From: Serratia surfactantfaciens
GTDB lineage: Bacteria; Pseudomonadota; Gammaproteobacteria; Enterobacterales; Enterobacteriaceae
Length of the DNA stretch: 64,000 nucleotides
Reading direction: 5' to 3'
Assembly: GCF_001642805.2 (NCBI RefSeq)
Contig: NZ_CP016948.1
Coordinates: 4,464,001-4,528,000 of the forward strand
Program-made: the position numbers and the translations under genes
Notes under the pieces: generated by a model
Seen by the model: the letters and a program-made list of their open reading frames with translations, nothing else
Database searches by the model: none
Told to the model about the DNA's origin: nothing
Shown: one piece after another, positions 58,114 through 64,000 of the stretch
How the letters are laid out: every line of letters starts with the position of its first letter
Position numbering within the stretch: the stretch's first letter is position 1

Positions 58114-59106
58114 TTGAGCGAGAAAATCGGCTGGATAGACAACCTGCGGGCGATAGCGTGCATGATGGTGGTGATGATCCACGCCACCACTTATTACGTC
58201 ACCAACGGCGCGGCGATAGGGCTGCATAACTGGGATATCGCCAACGTGCTGAATTCGCTGTCGCGTGTGTCGGTGCCGCTGTTCTTTATGATTTCCGGCT
58301 ACCTGTTCTTCGGCGAAAAGAGCGCCGGCCGGCGACATTTCACCCGCATCATCTGCTGCATTCTGTTCTACAGCGCCATCGCGCTGATCTATATCGCGGC
58401 TTTCACCAAGATCGGTTTCTGGCCGTCGCTGCGCGGCATTCTGCAAAAGCCGGTGTTCTATCATCTGTGGTTTTTCTACGCCATCGCGGTGATTTACCTG
58501 CTGTCGCCGCTGATCGGCGTTAAACCGGTGTCGCGCCGCTATCTGGCCGTCGCGCTGGTGGTGTTGGCGGCGATCGCCAACCCGAATACCGACAAGCTGG
58601 CCTTCGGCAACGCGCACCTGCTGCCGGTTAATCTGTATATCTACGGCGATACCTTCTACTACCTGCTGTATGCGTTGGCCGGGCGGGCGATTGGCATGAT
58701 GGAGGCGCGCGGGCGCGCCGTGGGCTGGTTGGCGGCATTGGGATTTGCGCTGTGCGTGGCGCTGATCGCGCGCGGCACCAAGCATCAGCTGTTCATCAAC
58801 GGCAACTTCGCCGATACCTACTACATCTACAGCGGCCCGCTGGTGTTTATGGCGGCGGTGGCGCTGCTGGTGTGGGTGAAACACTGTTTGCCGCAGCCGA
58901 TCGGCTGGCTGAGCGTATTTTCCCGCCATTCGCTGGCGATCTACGGTTTTCACGCCCTTATCGTCAACATGATGCGCAATCGGCACCTGGATTTCACCGG
59001 CCACCCGCTGCTGGATATCTTCTGGGTGTTCGGCGTGGCGCTGGGGCTCAGCCTGCTGCTGTCTGTCGGTCTGCAGCGGCTGGATACCCGCCGGCTGGTG
59101 TCATAG
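58114..59106 (+). CDS. wecH: O-acetyltransferase WecH
   Basis: An acyltransferase-3 family membrane protein of about 330 residues and ten hydrophobic helices. E. coli WecH (331) adds O-acetyl groups to enterobacterial common antigen. Conserved parts are WIDNLRAIACMMVVMIHATTYYV with the catalytic His, WDIANVLNSLSRVSVPLFFMISGYLFFGE and FSRHSLAIYGFHALI. No ATG fits the family start; a TTG at 58114 gives the right length (SEKIGWIDNLR), and a TTG at 58045 would add 23 residues. A mini-ORF ATG at 58091 ends in a TGA overlapping the TTG as TTGA. Confidence 0.9.
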   Translation: MSEKIGWIDNLRAIACMMVVMIHATTYYVTNGAAIGLHNWDIANVLNSLSRVSVPLFFMISGYLFFGEKSAGRRHFTRIICCILFYSAIALIYIAAFTKIGFWPSLRGILQKPVFYHLWFFYAIAVIYLLSPLIGVKPVSRRYLAVALVVLAAIANPNTDKLAFGNAHLLPVNLYIYGDTFYYLLYALAGRAIGMMEARGRAVGWLAALGFALCVALIARGTKHQLFINGNFADTYYIYSGPLVFMAAVALLVWVKHCLPQPIGWLSVFSRHSLAIYGFHALIVNMMRNRHLDFTGHPLLDIFWVFGVALGLSLLLSVGLQRLDTRRLVS

Positions 59107-60024
59107 CGGCGAGCGCTGGCGCTGTTGGGCGCGGCGCAGCTGCCGCCCGGAAGAAAAACCGGCCGCCAGCGCGGCCTTCTCCAACCCATACCCTTGCTGC
59201 AGGCGCTGTTGCGCCACCGCCAACCGCAGCTGCTCATGATATTCCCGTACGCTGATGCCGACGTGGCTGCGAAACAGCCGCGCCAGATGGCGGCTGCTGA
59301 CGTGCGCCTTCTCCGCCACCTGCGGCACCGACCAGTCGGCTTCCGGCTCGGCGGCCATCACGTCCTGCGCGCGGTGCACCGCCGGGTGCAGGTGGTTGCG
59401 GTAACGCAGCCAGGGCGACAGTTGCGGATCGTCGCCGGCGCGGCGGAAATAAACCACCATGTCGCGTGCGACGTCGCGCGCCCGGCCGGAGCCGCAGTGA
59501 CGGTGAACCAGATGCAGCGCCAAATCGATGCCGGTGGTGATGCCCGCGCTGGTGTAGACGCCGCGGTCTTCGACGAAGATGCGGTTCTCTTTCACCTGCG
59601 CCGCCGGCGCCTGCAGGCGGATGCGTTCGATGACGTCGTGGTGGGTGGTGCACTGATAGCCGTCGAGCAGCCCGGCCTGCGCCGCCAGCAGCGCGCCGGA
59701 ACAGATGCACACCAGGGTGATGCGCTGCCGCTGCAGATCGGGCCGCAGCGTCGCCAGCCAGCGGCGGGCCTGCTCGGCCTCTTCACCGGCGAAATAGCGC
59801 TGCGAATCGCCGACGCCCGGCAACACCAGAATAGCGCCGTCTTCCAGGCGTTCGGGCAACGGCTGCAGGCCGCTCAGCGTCATGCCGATGGAGCAGACGA
59901 CCTGCGGCGCCGGGCTGAGGTAACGCAGGCTGAACGACCCGGCGAGGCGCAGAGTTTCCGCTGGGCCGCTGACGTCGAGCGACAGCACGTTGGGCAACAG
60001 CAGAAAATAGACGGCCTGCGGCAT
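59101..60024 (-). CDS. GlxA-type regulator (DJ-1/PfpI + AraC)
   Basis: A 307-residue regulator with an N-terminal DJ-1/PfpI amidotransferase-like domain (residues 1-180; nucleophile-elbow region CICSGALLAAQAGLLDG, TTHHDVIERI) and a C-terminal AraC/XylS helix-turn-helix (VPQVAEKAHVSSRHLARLFRSHVGISVREYHEQLRL). Relatives include GlxA and the arginine/carnitine regulators. Its start is 2 bp after the stop of the hydrolase gene, so it is the second gene of that operon. The last 6 bp overlap the wecH 3' end. Confidence 0.9.
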   Translation of the reverse strand: MPQAVYFLLLPNVLSLDVSGPAETLRLAGSFSLRYLSPAPQVVCSIGMTLSGLQPLPERLEDGAILVLPGVGDSQRYFAGEEAEQARRWLATLRPDLQRQRITLVCICSGALLAAQAGLLDGYQCTTHHDVIERIRLQAPAAQVKENRIFVEDRGVYTSAGITTGIDLALHLVHRHCGSGRARDVARDMVVYFRRAGDDPQLSPWLRYRNHLHPAVHRAQDVMAAEPEADWSVPQVAEKAHVSSRHLARLFRSHVGISVREYHEQLRLAVAQQRLQQGYGLEKAALAAGFSSGRQLRRAQQRQRSPL

Positions 60025-60026
60025 GG

Positions 60027-60578
60027 TTACTCCTGTGCGAGTTGCGCCAGCGCCTCATCCACGCTGGCGATGCGGGCGAAACGATCGACCAGTACGGTTT
60101 CAGTATGCCGCTTCAGCTGCGCGGGGGTAAAGACTTCACCGTCGGGATGGCGCATCGGGAAGGTCAGCGTCGCCTCGGTGACGAAGGTCACCCGATAACC
60201 GAGATCGGACGCCACCCGGGTGGTGGTTTCACAGCACTGTTCGGTGCGGATGCCGGAGATGATCAGGTGGTTGATATCCCGCTCGCGCAGCCAGGCGTCG
60301 AGGCCGGATTCGGTCAGCGCATTGTGCACATGCTTATGCACGGTGATATCCGCCTGGTGGGTGAGGAACGGCAGGCGTTGCACGTGGCCCGAAGCCAGCG
60401 AGAAAGGCCCCTGCGGCGAGACGTGCAGCACGTCGACCAGCGCCGCGCCGCGTTGCTGACAGCCCGCGATCAGACGGGTCAGCGCCTGTTGAAACGCCGG
60501 CAGATCGTCCTCCTGCCAGAATGGACGGTGCTGGAATGATTGCTGGACATCGATGATCAATAACGCGCTCTGTGACAT
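60027..60578 (-). CDS. Isochorismatase-like cysteine hydrolase
   Basis: A 183-residue cysteine hydrolase. The catalytic triad is visible: Asp in LLIIDVQQSF, Lys in TVHKHVHNAL and Cys in GIRTEQCCETTTRVASDLGY. Members hydrolyse isochorismate, nicotinamide, N-carbamoyl compounds and similar amides. The start at 60578 gives MSQSALLIIDVQ. It is co-transcribed with the GlxA-type regulator downstream, which probably controls it. The substrate is unknown. Confidence 0.9.
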   Translation of the reverse strand: MSQSALLIIDVQQSFQHRPFWQEDDLPAFQQALTRLIAGCQQRGAALVDVLHVSPQGPFSLASGHVQRLPFLTHQADITVHKHVHNALTESGLDAWLRERDINHLIISGIRTEQCCETTTRVASDLGYRVTFVTEATLTFPMRHPDGEVFTPAQLKRHTETVLVDRFARIASVDEALAQLAQE

Positions 60579-60678
60579 TTTCGGCCCTCCGCCAGTGTGT
60601 GTAGCGACCATCTTGCGCCACGCCTTACTCTGGCAGAAGGCCAAAAACGGCCATCATGATGACAACAGCGGACCGACC

Positions 60679-62067
60679 TTAGGCTTTGCTCACCTGGCCA
60701 GCCACCAGGCGCCCCTGATGGAAGGTGGCGCTGCGCGCCGGCAGGCGGGCGACCGCCTCGGCGGAACAGCTGGCGTTGACCAGCACGAACTCGGCGGCAT
60801 CGCCGGCTTTCGGCCAGGCGCGCTGGCCCTTATCGTCCAGCGGCAGCACGCCGCCGGTGGCGATGGCCATGGCGCGCGACAGGTGATACTCGTCGGATCC
60901 GCGGTACAGCTGGGCGTACAGGTTGGCCTTTTCCAGAATGTCGCCGGTGCCGAACGGCGACCAGTGGTCGATTACGCTGTCGGTGCCGGTCATCACGAAC
61001 ACCCCTTTCTCGCTGAGCTGCGGCAGCGGCATCATCAGGCCGCCGATCGGTACCGTGGAGGCGATGGTGATCTGCTGCGCCGCCAGCCGGGTGGCGGTTT
61101 CCGCCAGTTCGCCCGGCGTCAGCGTGGTCAGGGCGAAAGCGTGGCTGATGGTGACCTTGCCGCGCAGCGCCGGGTTTTGCTCCACGGTGGCGATCATGTA
61201 GTTGATGGCGGCGACCCCGGCCGGGCTGGTTTCATGCAGGTGGATATCCACGCCTTTGCCGGTATCGAGGGCGATCTGGAACATGGCGTCCAGCGATTTC
61301 TCCATCGCGCCGTCGACGTTGGTCGGATCGAGCCCGCCGACGTACTGCACGCCCATCTGCATCGCTTCACGCATCAGCGTATCGACCCTGGAGTGCAGCA
61401 GGCCATGCTGCGGGAAAGCGACGATTTCACAGCTGAAGTCCGCCCGGTGGTTTTCCAGCGCGCGCTGCAGGTGCTCCAGGCTTTTCAGGCCGCTGACCGG
61501 ATCGATATTGCAGTGGCTGCGCGCCACGGTGCTGCCTTTGGATTGCAGCAGGGCGATCAGATTTTCCGCCCGCTGCTGCGAGGTGGACAGCAGTTTCGGG
61601 ATCAGCGTCTGCTCCAGCGCGATCATGTCCATGATGGTTTTGCCCTGGCGCGGGCGCGGCGCCTGCCACGGGCCGCTGTAGAAGGTTTTGTCCAGGTGGA
61701 TGTGCATATCGCGAAACGCCGGCAGCAGCAGCTGGCCCTGCGCCTTATAGCGGGGCACGCCGGCGGGCAGCGCGGCGTTGGCGGCATGAATGGCGGCGAT
61801 CTTGCCGTCTTTGATCTCAAGCGTATACAGCGCGGTGCGGGTGCCGATCACCGTGTCGCCGTCGTATTCAAAGCCGTCTTCCAGCCGCACCTCGCTCAGG
61901 CAGTAGTGACGTTCGGTCAGGGTCATCGGTGCTGGTGCGCACTGCTCGCCGCCAAGAGACGCGGCCTGTGCCACACCGCCGGTCAGGCCGATCACCGCGC
62001 AGGCGGTGGTGAGTTTGCCGGTTTGGCTGAGGAAGGCTCTGCGGCCCGGTTGTTGAGGGTTTTCCAC
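60679..62067 (-). CDS. Tat-exported amidohydrolase (cytosine-deaminase-like)
   Basis: A 462-residue metal-dependent amidohydrolase. A twin-arginine signal (GRRAFLSQTGKLTTACAVIG, cleavage near AQAAS) suggests periplasmic export. The metal-site pattern follows cytosine deaminase: HIHLDK (first His pair), HCNID, HLHET, SHAFAL and the Asp in TGTDSVIDHWSP. True cytosine deaminases are cytosolic, so a different cyclic amide or N-heterocycle is likely. No linked transporter or regulator is obvious. The start at 62067 is MENPQQPGRRAF. Confidence 0.88.
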   Translation of the reverse strand: MENPQQPGRRAFLSQTGKLTTACAVIGLTGGVAQAASLGGEQCAPAPMTLTERHYCLSEVRLEDGFEYDGDTVIGTRTALYTLEIKDGKIAAIHAANAALPAGVPRYKAQGQLLLPAFRDMHIHLDKTFYSGPWQAPRPRQGKTIMDMIALEQTLIPKLLSTSQQRAENLIALLQSKGSTVARSHCNIDPVSGLKSLEHLQRALENHRADFSCEIVAFPQHGLLHSRVDTLMREAMQMGVQYVGGLDPTNVDGAMEKSLDAMFQIALDTGKGVDIHLHETSPAGVAAINYMIATVEQNPALRGKVTISHAFALTTLTPGELAETATRLAAQQITIASTVPIGGLMMPLPQLSEKGVFVMTGTDSVIDHWSPFGTGDILEKANLYAQLYRGSDEYHLSRAMAIATGGVLPLDDKGQRAWPKAGDAAEFVLVNASCSAEAVARLPARSATFHQGRLVAGQVSKA

Positions 62068-62222
62068 GTTCGGTTCCTTAATCCAGAGGTGAGGTGGGTG
62101 AAAACATCCCCCAATTTAGGAGAGGAAGCGGTCGGTTGGCAGCGACATTTGCCACTGGTGACTATTCGATTTGGTAATGACCGGCGCCCATCGGTTGAAT
62201 GGCTTTCCTGGTTTGCTCTTTC

Positions 62223-62260
62223 GTAGCTTTAATGGCTACATTTGTAGTTATTAAAGCTAC
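62223..62260. promoter_or_regulatory. 38-bp near-perfect palindrome upstream of the NTase-HEPN pair
   Basis: Outer arms GTAGCTTTAAT (62223-62233) and ATTAAAGCTAC (62250-62260) and inner arms CTACA (62236-62240) and TGTAG (62243-62247) share one centre at 62241.5; only positions 62234-62235 against 62248-62249 fail to pair. It ends 16 bp before the ATG, so bound protein would block transcription. Confidence 0.75.
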
Positions 62261-62275
62261 ATTGAGGTTAGCGTG

Positions 62276-62896
62276 ATGCACGATCCGATGCTCGAACTGC
62301 TGTTCAGCGAATACCGTAGAAAAGTGCTAAGCCTGCTGTTTATTGAGCCCGGGCGAGCGTTTCACGTGCGGGAAATTGCGCGGCGTACCGCAACTCAGGC
62401 CGGTACTTTACATAAAGAGTTGAGCAGGCTGGCTGAGGGGGGCATTTTGCTCAGGCAGCGGCAGGGCAATCAAATTTGCTATCAGGCCAACGTTGATTGC
62501 CTGATTTTCCCAGAGCTGGCGGCTATTTTCCGCAAGGCTTGCGGGCCAGTGGAGCGCTTAAGGCAGACATTGGCAGAGTTTGGTGCAGCTATTGAACGGG
62601 CCTTTATTTTTGGTTCAGTCGCCAGTGGCAAAGCGACGGCGGCCAGCGATATCGATGTGTTGATCGTTGGCAAACTGTCTTTTTCGCAGGTGATTCAGGC
62701 TATTTATCCGCTGCAGGAAACGCTGGGACGGGAAATTAACCCCAAATTTTACTCGCCGGAAGAGTGGCGGGCGGCTTTGGCCGAGAACTCCGCGTTTATA
62801 CAGGACATTATGCAGAAACCCCAACTCTGGATTGCGGGAGACAAGGATGACGCTGGACAATCTGGTCGGGCTGGGACTGGAGGTGATAACGCCTGA
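62276..62896 (+). CDS. HTH-nucleotidyltransferase (MNT-type), putative antitoxin
   Basis: A 206-residue protein. Residues 10-70 form a winged helix (FHVREIARRTATQAGTLHKELSRLAEGGILLRQRQGNQICYQ). Residues 105-170 form a minimal nucleotidyltransferase with the catalytic GSVASGKATAASDIDVLIVG (Gly113-Ser114, Asp125, Asp127). A GTG three bases upstream is in frame; GAGG precedes. It overlaps the downstream HEPN gene by 50 bp. MntA-type antitoxins AMPylate HEPN toxins; here the added DNA-binding domain probably lets it also repress its own promoter through the palindrome just upstream. The pairing and order are seen; the activity is inferred. Confidence 0.88.
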   Translation: MHDPMLELLFSEYRRKVLSLLFIEPGRAFHVREIARRTATQAGTLHKELSRLAEGGILLRQRQGNQICYQANVDCLIFPELAAIFRKACGPVERLRQTLAEFGAAIERAFIFGSVASGKATAASDIDVLIVGKLSFSQVIQAIYPLQETLGREINPKFYSPEEWRAALAENSAFIQDIMQKPQLWIAGDKDDAGQSGRAGTGGDNA

Positions 62897-63287
62897 CTCG
62901 GGAGCGATTAAAAAATTGCTGGCCGCCGCCGCGCGCAACCGCCGTGATGCGGGTATCACTCAGCTCAGCAATGAGAGCCGTTTCGACACGGCATATAAGG
63001 CGGTCATGCAAATGGCTAATGCCGCTTTGCAAGCCAAGGGGTACCGTACGCTGACCAGCAAACCCGGTCATCACCAGACCATGATCCAAACGTTGCCGCT
63101 CACCGTAGGGTTGCCGCGCGAGGCAATGATCTGCCTGGATGCATTGCGAAAACAGCGCAATGTGGCGGATTACTCCGGCGATTTGGTGACGGATGCGGCG
63201 GTACAGGCTTGCCTTGAGCAGACCGACGCGCTGTGGGTACGGATTATCGACTGGCTACAGCGCGAATATCCGCAGATATTGGCGTAA
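62847..63287 (+). CDS. HEPN-domain protein, putative toxin partner
   Basis: A 146-residue, all-helical protein. The HEPN-like core reads SRFDTAYKAVMQMANAALQAKGYRTLTSKPGHHQTMIQTLPL and LDALRKQRNVADYSGD; the RNxxxY-type motif (Arg104, Asn105, Tyr109) stands where HEPN RNases have their catalytic R-x4-6-H. AAGG lies just before the ATG at 62847. The 50-bp overlap with the nucleotidyltransferase gene ties the two. Probable ribonuclease or substrate of AMPylation; the missing terminal His makes activity uncertain. Confidence 0.82.
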   Translation: MTLDNLVGLGLEVITPDSGAIKKLLAAAARNRRDAGITQLSNESRFDTAYKAVMQMANAALQAKGYRTLTSKPGHHQTMIQTLPLTVGLPREAMICLDALRKQRNVADYSGDLVTDAAVQACLEQTDALWVRIIDWLQREYPQILA

Positions 63288-63293
63288 CCGATC

Positions 63294-64000
63294 TCACTTC
63301 AACCCGCAAAACACCGTCAGTCGCTGGGCCAGTGCCAGCGTGGCGGCGGGGGCGCCGTCGCGGTAGTAGAGCGCCAGTTCGAAGCTGTCTATCGGCGGCA
63401 ATCCTTCGGCCGCGCCCAGCACCCGGTGCGTGGGCAGACGGCAGCCGGCCGGCAGCAGGGTGACGCCCAGCCCGGCGGCGGAAGCGGCGGTCAGCGCCGC
63501 CAGGCTGGCGCTGCTGTAACCGATACGCCAGCGTTTGCCGAGGTTGTCCAGCGCCTGGCACAGCTCGTCGCGGTACAGGCCGTTGAGTGGAAATACCGCC
63601 AGCGGCACCGGCGATTGCTCGATAGCCGGAAAGGCCAGGCTGTCCAGCCACAGCAGCGGTTCCGGCCGCGCGGCGCGCGGCGGTTGCTGGCGGCGCTGCT
63701 TCACCAGGATCAGATCCAGCTCTTCACGTGCGTAGGCGCTGTGCAGATCGGCGCTCAGGCCGCTGGCTACGTCCAGCCGCAGGTGCGGGTGCTCGCGGCT
63801 GAATTCCGCCAGCAGCTCGGTGGTGGGCACGGCGAAATCTTCCGGCATGCCGATCCGTAGCACGCCGTCGCGCCAGATGCCGGTCAGCGCGTCGTGGGCT
63901 TCTTCATTCAGCGCGATGATGCGGCGCGCGTAGCTTAACAACTTGACGCCTTCTTCAGTCAGCAGCACCTGATGCGAGGAGCGTTCAAACAACGGTTTGC
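63294..64000 (-). CDS. LysR-family regulator (5' end outside window)
   Basis: The C-terminal 235 residues of a LysR regulator; the frame is open through the right edge (KPLFERSSHQVLLTEEG), so most of the helix-turn-helix is missing. The linker helix and effector domain are visible (GVLRIGMPEDFAVPTTELLAEF, AAGLGVTLLPAGCRLP). Its stop is 7 bp from the convergent HEPN stop. Target genes lie outside the window. Confidence 0.88.
   Translation of the reverse strand, partial: KPLFERSSHQVLLTEEGVKLLSYARRIIALNEEAHDALTGIWRDGVLRIGMPEDFAVPTTELLAEFSREHPHLRLDVASGLSADLHSAYAREELDLILVKQRRQQPPRAARPEPLLWLDSLAFPAIEQSPVPLAVFPLNGLYRDELCQALDNLGKRWRIGYSSASLAALTAASAAGLGVTLLPAGCRLPTHRVLGAAEGLPPIDSFELALYYRDGAPAATLALAQRLTVFCGLK

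Noticed and set aside
60553..62226. 557-codon plus frame over the amidohydrolase
   Set aside because: Antisense shadow; the minus-strand protein has a Tat signal and full metal-site motifs.

Overview
The window is a GC-rich enterobacterial chromosome segment. The proteins follow Escherichia coli orthologues closely, but several blocks that lie far apart in E. coli sit side by side here, and accessory genes are added. Protein sequences, gene content and a complete ketogluconate operon fit the genus Serratia, most likely the S. marcescens group. That is inference from recognised proteins, not a database match. No phage, insertion sequence, CRISPR array, tRNA or rRNA gene was seen, and the replication origin is not in the window.

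Layout. 1-5.7 kb: the dnaA (cut at the window start)-dnaN-recF-gyrB replication operon. 5.8-10.7 kb: yidA, a convergent EutB/EutC-like dehydratase and cyclodeaminase pair, yidR and yidQ. 10.9-13.8 kb: the ibpA-ibpB heat-shock operon, with a sigma-32 promoter and two ROSE-type RNA thermometers, then yidE. 13.8-17.5 kb: avtA, malS and a tiny ORF. 17.6-23.0 kb: a full 2-ketogluconate operon (kguE-kguK-kguT-kguD) with a PtxS-type LacI repressor and a palindromic operator. 23.1-25.0 kb: yiaD, yiaC, tag. 25.2-27.2 kb: a GDSL autotransporter esterase. 27.2-28.0 kb: an AT-rich gap with a probable small RNA. 28.0-33.0 kb: glyQ-glyS, a Fic protein and yiaF. 33.0-37.3 kb: the mannitol operon mtlA-mtlD-mtlR behind four CRP sites. 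37.3-43.5 kb: a LysE exporter divergent from a MocR regulator, yibL, a methyltransferase, yiiM and a chemoreceptor with an NWTTF tail. 43.6-54.9 kb: sodA, the selenoprotein formate dehydrogenase operon fdoGHI-fdhE, a DcrB-like lipoprotein, yibF and selA-selB. 55-60.6 kb: a LysR/LysE divergent pair, mdfA, wecH, and a GlxA-type regulator with an isochorismatase-like hydrolase. 60.7-64 kb: a Tat-exported amidohydrolase, a nucleotidyltransferase/HEPN toxin-antitoxin-like pair and a LysR gene cut by the window end.

How the genes work together. The selenium block is self-contained: FdoG needs selenocysteine at codon 196, FdhE matures the enzyme, and SelA and SelB make and insert the selenocysteine, all within 10.3 kb. 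The kgu operon covers uptake, phosphorylation and reduction of 2-ketogluconate under its own repressor. Its last gene is what E. coli annotators call ghrB, and its position beside yiaD suggests the E. coli gene is a remnant of this operon. The most novel-looking items are the HEPN/nucleotidyltransferase pair behind a 38-bp near-perfect palindrome, the candidate small RNA at 27.4 kb, and the Fic gene with an operator-like inverted repeat.
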